NCBI GenBank assembly: GCA_003971905.1
Contig: RSEE01000056.1
Location: 372,001-436,000, forward strand
Source: Moniliella sp. 'wahieum'
Taxonomy: Eukaryota > Basidiomycota > Moniliellomycetes > Moniliellales > Moniliellaceae
DNA: 64,000 nucleotides
Direction of reading: 5' to 3'
Shown: positions 23,469 through 33,750 of the stretch, piece after piece
How the letters are laid out: each line of letters opens with the position of its first letter
Numbering within the stretch: the first letter of the stretch is position 1
Notes under the pieces: generated by a model
The model's input: only the letters and a program-made list of their open reading frames with translations
Told to the model about the DNA's origin: nothing
The model's database searches: none
Position numbers and translations under genes: made by a program

Positions 23469-23944
23469 ATGAGCAGCGGCTTCACCTACAAGCAGGACCT
23501 GCCGCCGGCAGCGGGCTACGCCCCCATCCGGTACAAGCGCAACCTCCCCCGCCGCGGCCCAGCAGGGTGGATCGGCCTGTCGGCCGTGCTGCTCATGACT
23601 GTCGTCGCGGGCAAGTACAAGCTCGACACGCGCAAGGAGGAGCTGTACGTCTCTCCCCTGCTTTTCTTTCATGCGGGTTGGCATGCTGACTCTTCCCCCC
23701 CCCCCCCCTGTGGCATCGAAGCGAGCTTAACCGGGAAGACCAGTGGTCGCGCATTTTGTTGGTGCCTATGCTGCAGGCCGAGGCGGACCGTGATCTGCAG
23801 CGACAGATTGAGGAGAACCGGCGTCGTGAGAGCAAGATTATGGCAGACATACCCGGTTGGGAAGTGGACAAGAATGTGTACAACGACAAGAGCTACTTCT
23901 TGTCGTCTGCGCGCCGCCGCACGCCCATCCCGCCCGTTGACTGA
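23469..23944 (+). CDS. Complex I subunit NDUFA13 (GRIM-19 family)
   Basis: Single-pass inner-membrane accessory subunit of complex I. MSSGFTYKQDLPPAAGYAPI followed by RYKRNLPRRGPAGW is the conserved N-terminus ('QDlPP.GGy.pI.y.RnlP.rG'). The membrane helix is IGLSAVLLMTVVAG. After KLDTRKEEL a 77-nt intron (23645-23721) leads to ELNREDQWSRILLVPMLQAE, ADRDLQRQIEENRRRESKIM and WEVDKNVYNDKSYFLSSARR, TGA 23942-23944. No frameshift. Length (132 residues) fits fungal homologues. Confidence 0.93.
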
Positions 23945-24419
23945 GCTGCTAATTGTTACCGTCAGTGGGAATGCACCGAGCATGAACTTGCACTTGCCAG
24001 GACCAGGGTCAAGGTGGGCTGATCAGCTGGGATGTGGGGTGGCAGCCGCATGGCTGCCGTGCTTCCTTAGGTACTGTGGCTGGATGTTGGAGACCCAATG
24101 GTAGGTTGGGCCATGTAGGAGGTAGGGTTTGATGGGTGTGCACTGAAGGAAAATGCAAAGCTGGTCGCAGGGGGGTGGTGGGGTGCGACTTGGAAGAGTG
24201 TACGGGTGGTCTTCCTGAGTATACAACAGCGGCAAGGCCAGCATCGCACATGAAGCTGATGTGAATCAGACGACGGGATGAGCTCGAAGAGTTTCGTTCA
24301 GCTGCAACGTTCAAGCTTTGAAAACGTGAACCTGGAGCTTGCTTGGGTGGTCGCCATTACTTCCCGATTGAATTTATTTCCCTTCTACCACCGCAACCAA
24401 ACTCGCGCTGGGCACAAAA
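23945..24419. other. Intergenic
   Basis: 3' end of NDUFA13 and promoter of the ITPase gene, same strand. Nothing distinct seen except AACGTTCAAGCTTTG at about 24307. Confidence 0.5.
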
Positions 24420-25147
24420 ATGGCCGCACAACGCACCCTGGCCGTGACATTCGTGACAGGCAATGCCAACAAGCTGCGCGAGGTGCAGCAGATCCTCGCA
24501 GCTGGCGCCGCCGCCGCCTCCGAGCCCACACCGATGGCGCCAGTACCGTGACCCCGGGGGTGAGCTTGCGCTCGCAAGCGCTCGATGTGCCCGAAGTGCA
24601 AGGCAAGATTGAGGAGGTGGCCAGCGCCAAGGTCCTGTCTGCTGCCTCCCAGGTCTTCTCTACCCCCCGTGCACCTGGTGCGCCTCGGCGCGCAGTCCTG
24701 ACGGAGGATACGGCGCTGTGCTTCAACGCGCTGCAGGGACTGCCGGGTCCGTACATTAAGGATTTCCTGGGGGCATTGGGCGTCGAGAAGTTGCCTCGCC
24801 TCCTGGATGGGTTCCCGACAAGTCGGCTGAAGCGGTGTGTACGTTTGCACTGGCTATCGAGCCGCCTCAGGGGAAGGAGCAGGACGTGCTCATCTTCCAG
24901 GGCCGCACACCAGGCAAGATTGTGGACCCGCGGGGTGGTAAGAAGTTTGGTTGGGACCCGGTGATGGAGGTGGAAGGAACGGGGCAGACGTATGCCGAGA
25001 TGCCCCAAGAGGAGAAGAACAAGGTACGTTCTTCTTGGATACTGAAAAGTCAAAGCGAAACTAATTCGTTCTTCAGCTCTCCCACCGCTACAAGGCCTTG
25101 GATAAACTGCGCACCTTCCTACAGGAGTATGCTGCCAAGGCGAGTAA
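24420..25147 (+). CDS. HAM1: Inosine triphosphate pyrophosphatase (Ham1/ITPA)
   Basis: Hydrolyses ITP, dITP and XTP to the monophosphates, keeping deaminated purines out of nucleic acids. [20 protein letters not shown] shows the family signature (F.TGN..KL.E). After an indel near 24525: [40 protein letters not shown] and [20 protein letters not shown], with a second indel near 24820 before [13 protein letters not shown]. Then [36 protein letters not shown], and a 53-nt intron (25024-25076, branch CTAAT) to [15 protein letters not shown]. Most likely end is AAKAE-TAA at 25145-25147 if one G was lost; in the frame as written it runs on past 25300, which no family member does. Confidence 0.9.
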
Positions 25148-26254
25148 GACCCGTGTATCCACAATCTATCAGTATTCATCGTTCCAGGAAGTACGACAGA
25201 ACCGCACCCCTCCCAAGTGCTTTTGGCACTACCTACCTTGCTCTGATAAGACAAGTAACCATTCACCATGGGAAGTCACTCGCCTTTCCTTTCTCTTCCT
25301 TCCTTTGCCTTGCGTCTTCGTCCTAACTAAGTGTACCCCACGTGCTGCATCTTGATACAGAACTTAGAAATTCTGTCCTGAACATACTCACATACTGGTT
25401 GATGTTAGTAGGAATCTCGTATCAGGGGGATGACCAAGATGGGGTGGGCTGCTTGTGTACATGACGTTGGTGTGACATCGAGATTGGCCCTGCGTCAGAC
25501 ATAGTAAGAAGGTTCCCTCTAGCGGCGCATCACTGTTTTCCCCTGCCCTCGTTCGCAAGCTTCATGGGGAAAACCACGGGGGGGGGGGGAAGTTGTGGAC
25601 TGCATGCGTGGTTGCGGCGACTCCAGTTGCGCCCCCTTGTTGCAATGAACGTACTGAGGCGAAACGCTCTTCTGGGTGGAATAACTTTTTACGACCCGCA
25701 AGTAAGTGCAGCAACGGTGGCGACTACAGTAGTATCACTGCCAAGATACGTGTAACGATCGTCGAAGGACATGGCACACTGGTTCTCGTATCATATTCTC
25801 TCCGCGCCAGAGACGCTCATGTGGACTCTCGGCAGATGGGGGGCACCAGGCCTTCCGTGCTGCGGCGCTCAAGCGGTGTAGGGGGGGGGGTACACTAGTG
25901 CAGCTAATCAAAAGAGACACGCAGGTAGAACAGGCAGGGAAGCGACACGATACGTTGGTACAACTGGGCACACAGTGAACACAGAGGCGACAGACGACAG
26001 GGACAGGGACAGAGACAGGGACAGGGACGGGAAACAGTGACATGGACATGGACATGACAGGGAACAGGGAGCACCGGTACATGGCAGGCCAGCCAATTTC
26101 ACGGCCGGGTTAAAGCGAAAATACATAGAGGCAATCAGCAGACAGACAACTGACTGACAACTGACGACAGACGACAGACGACAATCGAGGGTAAGGGGGG
26201 GGGGGGAAGTACCGGCGAACAGGAAGGAGAAGAGAGCGAACGCCCAGCGAGAGC
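25148..26254. other. Convergent intergenic region
   Basis: Between ITPase (+) and the Axl2-like gene (-). Poly-G runs near 25582, 25880 and 26200 and a GACA-rich tract. No gene recognised. Confidence 0.5.
25989..26190 (+). repeat. GACAGG / GACA simple-repeat tract
   Basis: Interrupted tandem units GACAGG, GGACAT and GACGACA in two blocks (25989-26070 and 26138-26187). Confidence 0.8.
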
Positions 26255-29200
26255 TCAATACCAAGGATTGCCAGCATTGTGGTCCTGAGCATGCCGAGGC
26301 CGCAGTTCCAGTGCGACCCTGGCTACGATCTCCTCCTGCCATCGCGGGGGAGTTCGCCCTGGTGAACGTGCGGGGTGGTGGTGTTGGAACCCGATCCGGT
26401 AGAGCCGCTGGCGGAATGGGTTCGGGTGGGCGAAGTTGGGTCCTCGAGCGCCACAAGCGCAATGGGAACCCGCGCTGCCACCGTCAGGTCTGGCGGCACC
26501 ACCCCCGACAGCTCCTTCAACCGATCGTCCCACGTCAGCCAGCTCAGCCAGGGTGGGCGAGTGAGGTGTTCCCTGCTGCCGGGATCGTCGACCACAGGCC
26601 CATAGATCACCCTCTTGCCGCTCGTCTTTCCAGCAAGTGGCGATGGCTCGCGCACCTTAACCCCAAGCCGCAGGACCGAACCTGCGTACCCAATGCCCGG
26701 TTGGACCGGCAGCTGAATCGAGCTGTCGGATGGATACGGCATAGTGGCGACCATGGCGTCTCCCCGCGGGGTGCGAGGCCTCATGCCCAACTGGCGAATC
26801 TTCCCTGGCATCGGCAAAGTCAGAGGGCGAGGTCTGGAGCCCTCCTGGCTGAGTGACGAGGACTTGCCGCTCCGGAGACGGGCCGAGGGTGGGACGCAGA
26901 GTGTCGTGGGGCGACGAGATGGCGTAGCCGTACCCTTCGATTTCAGACGCACGCGGAGTCAGTTCCGCTCCACCCAGATCTTGCGAGTAAACCGAACGAG
27001 AGAGATGGTCGCGGTCCGGCCCATCAAACACGATCCTCGAATCAACAGGACCACGACCTTCGGTGTTCGTCTGGTAGCTCATGCATGCTTGAGGCACGGT
27101 CATAGTACGGTCCCAGGGCGGCAAGGTCGTCCACAGATTCGGTTGTGTCCTCGGCATCAGCAAAGAGCGAGGAACCGGGCTCCGACACTTGCCCCTCCGA
27201 TTCACTTCGGACCTGGAACGGTGCAGTAGCAAAGGCAGTGTTCCTGCCCCCCGAGACGACACGACGGTTGCGAAGTCCCGACGCGTCGGAACCCATGGCG
27301 ACACCCGAGGCCAGCAGCGAAGAAGTAGCGCCATGGCGCCTGTGCCCTCTCTCGCCAGCGGCAGCGGCGGCAGCAGCAGCGGCGCCAGCAGCACCCGCAC
27401 CAGCAGCAACACCCATCGCACCAGCGCCAGTGCCCTGAGCCATCCCAGCCACCCGGATTCCCGAGGTGGAAGGGACGATGCCTGAGCCCGATTGGGCCAG
27501 TCCGTCTTCATCAGAGGGGTGGAGCTGAACAGTCCTGTTTCCCAACTCGCTTTCGGAGTCATATCCTCTTGCTCGCCATCGGACGCGCCCATCCCCTGAC
27601 CGGGCTGAGAGACGGGCTGAGAGAAAGGGTCAGCTCCGCGGTATGGAGAGCGTGGTGTGGCGCGTACTGGGGAGCCACCCTGAAGCACCTCGCTCAACTC
27701 AGCATGCTTGGGCTTGGGAGTGGTTCCCTGCAAATGAGCAAAGAAGGCCAGGGGTTGCGGCGTTGTCTCGGTCCGGCCGCTTTGGCTGGATTCCGTTCCA
27801 AACACGTCCTCCTCCTCCGTCGGCGTGATGCGAACCGGATCGTGATGGTCCTGGTGGGTGGCTGCTGCGCCACCTACGACGGCGGCCCCCGTCGCCGCGG
27901 TGGGGAAGTGGGAGTACGAGGCGTAGCCAGTGGGGTCTTAAAACCCGTGGCTGGGGATTTCGGTGTGCCGGACTTGTTTGGGGTAGTGGCAACGGCAGTG
28001 TGGTGCGTCGAGTAGCTATGGGAGTTAGATGCATCCGAAGCACGTTTGCCCGGGGACTTTTTGCTCCAGGCTGAGGCAACCGTGCCGGCCGCTGCACCTG
28101 CCGCAACCGCTCCCACCGCGCCCGTGGGCACGTCTCCAGTCATAAATGGGTTACCGTCCCGATCGATCGGGGGGGACGCGTGAGCGGCGAGCGAGTGGCT
28201 GCTCGGATTGGCGAACCCGGTTGCCCCTGCCGTCCCTGCCGCCCCTGCGACTAGCGGTGACGAAATATGCATGGGGGAACCATCCAGCATTTCTTGCTCT
28301 TTTGCCTTCTCCCCTTTTCTTGTTTCCTCCTCCGGCAGCAGCACAACAGCAAGGCCAACAGCGCAAGGAGGAGCGGGATGCCCAATCCGAGACCCAGCCC
28401 GAGACCGAGACCAAGGTGATTGCTGTGGTGCCCAGTGCTCGCACCTGGCTTGGAGGAAGGCGAAGGAGTAGCCGTGGTAGCGGTGGGCGCAACAAGAAGT
28501 TTCATGGTAGCTGTGCTAGAGGAGTTGTACCCATTCACCATCCGTGACGCAACGGTGAGGGTACTGTTCCCCTCCCCGTCGGACGGAACAGCTCCCAACA
28601 ACTTGGACGCATTGGGTGAAGCCACGTTGGCCCGCCCGAGACGGCGAGCACGAGCCCCGCCCCAGCAGCGGTAGCGGCAGGAGTAAGGTACGGGGCCAAG
28701 TCGCAAGTGAAGTTTTGCCCTGGCGTGGCATGAGCGTCTGGAAGTGAGTTGGTAGCAAGCAGGGAGGGGAAGAGGTGCACGGGCTGGGGGACTTGTGTCG
28801 TAGCGTTCAAAGAGGGCAGAGAGAAGTTGACCGGCACATTCCAAGTGTTGGTCGATGTGAGGTTTGTATCCAAAGGGGGGGTTCCAGAGAAGGAACGAGT
28901 AGCCGGATCGAACTGAAGCCAAGGAGTGGCAGACGTGTTGGCACTGACTGCGACGGAGTGGAGAAGCGTTTGATTGGCGTTGATCGGTTGGCCGTCGAGG
29001 GTCAAGCCGGTGATGGGGAGTGTATAGTTGAAGGCGGATCCAGCGGTGGCGTTGGCGACGGACAGGGGTGCGGCCAGCGCAAGCACATGGTCCGCGACAA
29101 CGATGCTGAAGTTGCTCGATGGGCCGCCAAAACCAGGTTGGTTGGAGGCGGTGACCGTGACATTTACCGTGGGGGGTGGTGGGCGCTACGCCAGAGAACG

Positions 29201-29836
29201 TGTAGTCGGAAGCGTTGAAGTGGAGCCAGGCGGGCAAGGGTTGGTGTTCGCCCACTTGTGGGGTCCAGTAGACGGCCGTGTCATTGTTGGCTTCGACAAA
29301 AGAGTCGCCTTCAAACCCAAGGGAGAAGCTCCATCCCAGCGGCAGCCAGAGAGAGCCGTTTGGCAGGACGTGAGACGGACCCAGCTCCGAAGCGATGCGG
29401 GGCAGTTGCTGCGCGAGGGGAAGATTAACGGTGGGCGCAGGAGCCTGGACCACGTTGAGCTGGAACGTATCTGTGCCCGTGTGGAGCCCATCTGCTGGGT
29501 TTTCAGGACGGGCAGCGAGGGTAACGGTAGCAGAGCGCAGGTCCGAGGCTGTGGGGGTGCCAGAGAACGTGAGGGTGTGGTTGTCAAAGGTGCACCACGG
29601 GGGCAGTCCCGTCACAGAGAAGTCAACAGGGCCCCCGCGTTGGCGACAAATGTGTCGGGGTCCAGGACCCACTCATAGGGCTGGCCGACATGAGCCAGCG
29701 GCGGCAGCTGGGCCTTGAGTGTGGTGACCTGGTGAACCGACGCATGGACGCTGGCGACCAGGGCGGCGAGGGAAGCGAGTGTGAGGGTGGCCCGGGTCTG
29801 GCCGCGGAGGCGAGCAAGGCGCTGTGTGCGGCGCAT
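26255..29836 (-). CDS. Axl2-like transmembrane protein with dystroglycan-type cadherin domains
   Basis: Type I plasma-membrane protein like yeast Axl2/Bud10, which marks axial bud sites. ATG at 29836 starts a signal peptide (TRATLTLASLAALVASVHAS). Then dystroglycan/He_PIG-type modules: GPVDFSVTGLPPWCTFDNHT + LTFSGTPTASD; WLHFNASDYTFSGVAP; TPWLQFDPATRSFSGTPPLD; each has the 'W..f......fsGtP' signature. Many sequons. The membrane segment follows GHHSNHLGLGLGLGLGLG (near 28390) as IPLLLALLALLLCCCRRRK. The cytoplasmic part is long, Ala/Ser/Pro-rich, and ends with conserved-looking blocks YGYAISSPHDTLRPTLGPSP, TWDDRLKELSGVVPPDLTVA and NPWY, TGA 26255-26257. Several indels (about 29630, 29190, 28650, 28290, 27900, 27500, 27080, 26800, 26350) shift the frame. 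No intron needed. Confidence 0.8.
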
Positions 29837-30402
29837 GGGGGTCTGGCAGACGCAGGTCAGCGGCTGCGGCGACGGCCGTGACGACGCGATACGTACCCAG
29901 AGGAGGCGGCGCAGATGGGCAGCAGGCAGCACAGAGAAGACGGGGTAAGGAGCGTGGAGCGTGTCGGGCACGGAGACACGGGCGAGGGAGAGGGCCGAAG
30001 CACCGACGCAGCGGCGGGCCAAGGGGAGAGCAGATGGTAGCAAGAAGACGAACGCGGCGAGGACGCCCCTTCTGCCTGACGCTGGGCGTCTTCCCGCCGG
30101 GTGGTTGGGTGGCAGTCAGCGGTCGTGCCTCCACCACGCGTGGCGCGGGCGGGGGGCGCACTCATAGCGTGGAGGGGTTAGCGGCCGCACGGGGGCAGTG
30201 TGCGATCGGCGCAGAGTGAGGTGATTAAGGTGCGCAGCCCTGCGTTCCACGCGGCAGCGCGGCAGCCGTGTGTGCGGCCTGCCCAAAGCGGAAGGCGGTG
30301 GATGGCGCCAGGCACGCCTCCGCAAACCACCTTCCTGCTTGGGAAGCAGCAGTGCTGCCCGGTCATATCAAGCGAGCGCCCCGCCACCAAACATCTACAC
30401 TT
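29837..30402. promoter_or_regulatory. Proximal promoter of the Axl2-like gene, bordered by a retrotransposon
   Basis: 566 bp between the Axl2-like start codon and the copia insertion. Everything further upstream of the original promoter is now 5.6 kb away, beyond the element. Confidence 0.5.
30398..30402. repeat. Copia target-site duplication, left copy
   Basis: CACTT directly next to the LTR; the identical pentamer follows the other LTR at 35960-35964. Confidence 0.92.
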
Positions 30403-30619
30403 TGTAACACCGGAGGAACCCAAGGGATTGGGTGAAGAACCTCTGGAAATGTAGAGCAATGCAATCGCGATGGTGGTGGTTAAGGTCTAAGCCTTGTGCC
30501 ACACCTAGAGACAGGGGTTCAGACAAGCCTGAGTATACACGTGGAGGCTTCGGAGGACAAATCAGGGGTGAAGGGTGATGAGGCGCCTTGGCCTAAGTAC
30601 GGGACCACGGGTCCCAACA
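30403..30619 (-). repeat. Copia 3' LTR
   Basis: 217 bp; in element direction begins TGTTGGGAC and ends GGTGTTACA (TG...CA borders). Confidence 0.95.
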
Positions 30620-30626
30620 CCCCCCC
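30620..30626 (-). promoter_or_regulatory. Copia polypurine tract
   Basis: Seven G (minus strand) directly before the TGTTGGG of the 3' LTR, preceded by GGCCC. This is the place and composition of the plus-strand primer. Confidence 0.7.
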
Positions 30627-30684
30627 GGGCCAAGGGAACGAAAGAAGCCCGTTGGCCATCAACAAAAGAAAAGTAGAAAGGGGA

Positions 30685-33600
30685 TCAGCGCGAAGAAAGA
30701 GAAGCCAAATCGAAATTGTTACGCGCAGAAATGATCTTGGGAAGAGAAAGAGGTTTGGTGAACCAGTCAGGGAGATGGTGTGCACCTGGAGTGTAGTGGA
30801 CTTTAATTTCGCCTCGGTGGATGCGTTCCCGCACCTCGTGGTACGAGACGTCAATCTCCCGTATTTTGCCTAGGCTGCCGAGCTTTTCGGCCAACGCTTT
30901 GGCAGCGGTGTTGTCAACAAAGAGCTCAATCGGGTGATTAGCCTTGCAGACACCAAGTTCAAACAGTATGTTGCGAATGAATAGAGCATCTCGAAGGCCA
31001 TCTCCCATGGCTAGGTATTCAGATGCTGCTGTGTTGCTCACACCTTGATTTTGGGACTTGGAGCCCCAGGATACAGGCACACCGAAAACAAAAACAACAT
31101 GGCCCGAAACGGAGTGAGAGTTGCTCTTGTCTGATGCAAAGGAGGCATCGGTGTGCAGCTCGAGTAGAGGGCGAGATCGGTTGGGTGTGAGGCACAAAGA
31201 GTAGTCAGACGTACCGGCGAAGAAACGTAATAGGTCCTCCGCTGCGCGTCGGTGGGCGGCGGACGGGTCGTCCATAAACCGCGCTAAAAAGGTAGCCGCA
31301 AAGAGGGCATCAGGCCGGGACATACGAGCCGCCCACAAGCTGGATCCGACAATAGAACGGTAGGCACGGTGCTCGTCTCGAGTGGCACGCTTTTCGTGTT
31401 CGGGTCGCTTGGGAGGCGGAAGTTGGTGGCCGATTGGAAGGTAGCGGGGCCGGTGAGGTGATATGTCATGCGCGGCAAGCGTCTCAGCGATGAATTTGGG
31501 TTGGCTGATGTACAGTCGTCCATCGATACGGTCGTATTGGCAGCCGAGATGGAAACGTAGGGGGCCGTTGGACTTAATTTGGATGCTGCGCCTTAATTCC
31601 ACTAAGAATTCATCATACGCTTCTTGGGACCGACACGCGACCAAAAAGTCGTCAGTGTGGACGGCGATTAGGATCAGGCCAAGAGGTTCGGTGCGACGTA
31701 TGAACAGGCAAGGCTCTGATTTTAGGCTAGTGAAGTGGAGTCGGTCGCAAAGGAAAGTGCGGAGCCAATCTCCAAAGTTGGCCCCGCTCTGGTGCAGGCC
31801 ATAGAGACTTTTCTTGAGTCTCCAGCAATGACCGGGCGCTTCTGGGAAGAAGGGGGGTGGTCGAACATAGACGAGCTCGTTGATATCGGCATAGAGGTAG
31901 GCAGCTTCCACATCGGCAGAAAATAAGTGGAGGCCATCAGCTTCGGCCAACGCAATTAGCGTGTTGACGGCAGCAGTACGAACGGCAGGAGCAAAAGATT
32001 TCGCCCATGTGCCAGGAACTTGCCGGTGCCCTCCCACAACGTAGCGGGCACGGTACTTGAGGAAGTTAGCATCCGCATCCGTCTTAGTACCTATGACCCA
32101 CATGCCGGGAAGGGGTTTGATCCCTGGGGGGATGGGTACAACTTCCTTCACGTCACGCTCGTCAAAACGCCGAAGCTCGAGGCGCATTGCCTCGAGTACG
32201 CCATCAAAGGCAGGGTGACCCACCAACTTCTTGATGTTCTTGGGGGCCACCGGGACCCCATCGGTGGTCAGTATGACCTCGGTGTCACTTGCCGCGGATT
32301 CGATTGCGAGTGCAATGGGGGGCGAGCTTGGCTCCGAAGCAGGTAGCATGGATGTGTCCGGCGCTGGTCCGAAAATACTCACCAAAGCCTGCATTCCTAG
32401 GGCGGAGAGGGCGGCCGGGTTGCCAAAGATGCTAGGGGCCTTGTTGACGAGCAGGGAAAAGGTGCCATCGCGCAAATTGTCGTTGGCTGGAATGGACAGG
32501 TCGAGGGGTGGAGCGTTGATACGCGCTTGGCGAACGGGATTGCGACGCACGAGTGCGGGGACGGCTGTATCGGTCAGGGGCACGGTCACGGGGGCGAGCG
32601 TGTCGGTGGGGGAGAGAGGGGAGGGGGATAGGGCGGGAGAGGAAGGGGAAGTGGAAGAGGGAGGGGAAAGCAGGACTTGGTGGCCAGTGTCAACGGCATC
32701 TTCTGTGATAGTTTCATTTTCTTCGGCTTGCTTTGCCTGGCGTTGTGCCATGCCTGCGGGGTCAGATGCAACAGGTTGGGGGGATACATGTGGGGGGTTG
32801 GAGTTGGTGGGAGTGGGGCCAGGCTCTGAATTCTCATTTTCGTTGGCTTGAGCCGGGCGATGTGCCTCTGTTTTTCGTTCTTTTAATTTTCTTTTTCCAT
32901 GGGGGGCATTGTCTTTCTTACCATTAGTATCGCGGGTCAGTTCATCTATCGCAAAACGCACACGCCGGGGTGGGGAGCTGTCTGACTTCCCACCAGCACC
33001 CATTTCTCCGCCCCCCCGCACCTCTCCGCCACCAGCAGGGACAAGGGGGTCCAGATGAAAGTGCGTGGGATATTCGGTGGTGTACGGGACATGCGTCCAG
33101 GTGGACGGCTTTTTCCAACGGAATCCAACTTGGCCGTCGTCCTGGTGGATGGCAAAGAGCCACCCCTTCGAACCGCGGCCGTGCCCGTAACCCACCAACA
33201 TTGCTGGGACGGCCCGCGGACCAAGTTTGCCGCCCTCGCGTTGGTTGGGCAATAGGTGCAGGTAGGCAAGAGTGCCAAAACCGCGCATGCGAAGGGAGGG
33301 TTTGAAGCCATGGTACCGGACAAATCGGCTGTCCCCACCCAGTGCTTTCGGCGGCGACTGGTTGTGTGCATATGTGGCCGCCAACAAGCTGTGTTCCCAC
33401 CACTCGTCGGGAGTCAATCTGTTGGCGATTACCATGAGTCGAGCGCGATCCGTAATCGATCTTATGGCGCGTTCGGCGACCCCATTGGACGCACTTTCGC
33501 CAGGATTGGTGCGCTCGCTCACTACTCCCAGCTCGCAGTAAAACTCGTCCATTGCGGTGGTGAGTTCAGGCGCATTGTCAGAGCGGACCGTCTGAAGGGG

Positions 33601-33750
33601 GCGGTCGGGATGTTGGCGATGCTCGCGCCGGATGAAGGCTTGAAGTTCGGCTGTGGCATCACCCTTGGACACCAGGGGTAGCGTCCAGGTATACCGCGTA
33701 AAGTCGTCGACAATGATAAGGGCGTAAGTATGACCCCGCCGCCTTGGCGG
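30685..33750 (-). CDS. pol: Copia Pol: integrase core, reverse transcriptase, RNase H
   Basis: About 1,020 residues, no internal stop. Integrase core: YALIIVDDFTRYTW (first Asp region shared with the upstream frame HLDVLD), RSDNAPELTTAMDEFY (second Asp) and NGVAERAIRSITDRARLMVI (Glu). A Ser/Pro-rich linker follows. RT: FLKYRARYVVGGHRQVPGTW, FSADVEAAYLYADINELVYV (Asp), WRLKKSLYGLHQSGANFGDW and VHTDDFLVACRS, where the usual YVDD is HTDD with both catalytic Asp kept. RNase H: HTDASFASDKSNSHSVSG, TAASEYLAMGDGLRDALF, FVDNTAAKALA, and the terminal EIDVSYHEVRERIHRG. Stop at 30685. The frame is open upstream of the first usable Met and overlaps gag in the -1 frame, so it is expected as a fusion with Gag. 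Confidence 0.96.
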   Translation of the reverse strand, partial: PPRRRGHTYALIIVDDFTRYTWTLPLVSKGDATAELQAFIRREHRQHPDRPLQTVRSDNAPELTTAMDEFYCELGVVSERTNPGESASNGVAERAIRSITDRARLMVIANRLTPDEWWEHSLLAATYAHNQSPPKALGGDSRFVRYHGFKPSLRMRGFGTLAYLHLLPNQREGGKLGPRAVPAMLVGYGHGRGSKGWLFAIHQDDGQVGFRWKKPSTWTHVPYTTEYPTHFHLDPLVPAGGGEVRGGGEMGAGGKSDSSPPRRVRFAIDELTRDTNGKKDNAPHGKRKLKERKTEAHRPAQANENENSEPGPTPTNSNPPHVSPQPVASDPAGMAQRQAKQAEENETITEDAVDTGHQVLLSPPSSTSPSSPALSPSPLSPTDTLAPVTVPLTDTAVPALVRRNPVRQARINAPPLDLSIPANDNLRDGTFSLLVNKAPSIFGNPAALSALGMQALVSIFGPAPDTSMLPASEPSSPPIALAIESAASDTEVILTTDGVPVAPKNIKKLVGHPAFDGVLEAMRLELRRFDERDVKEVVPIPPGIKPLPGMWVIGTKTDADANFLKYRARYVVGGHRQVPGTWAKSFAPAVRTAAVNTLIALAEADGLHLFSADVEAAYLYADINELVYVRPPPFFPEAPGHCWRLKKSLYGLHQSGANFGDWLRTFLCDRLHFTSLKSEPCLFIRRTEPLGLILIAVHTDDFLVACRSQEAYDEFLVELRRSIQIKSNGPLRFHLGCQYDRIDGRLYISQPKFIAETLAAHDISPHRPRYLPIGHQLPPPKRPEHEKRATRDEHRAYRSIVGSSLWAARMSRPDALFAATFLARFMDDPSAAHRRAAEDLLRFFAGTSDYSLCLTPNRSRPLLELHTDASFASDKSNSHSVSGHVVFVFGVPVSWGSKSQNQGVSNTAASEYLAMGDGLRDALFIRNILFELGVCKANHPIELFVDNTAAKALAEKLGSLGKIREIDVSYHEVRERIHRGEIKVHYTPGAHHLPDWFTKPLSLPKIISARNNFDLASLSSR

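Noticed and set aside
26657-27805. 382-codon minus-strand frame as a separate gene
   Set aside because: It is part of the cytoplasmic tail of the Axl2-like protein; neighbouring frames continue it after indels.
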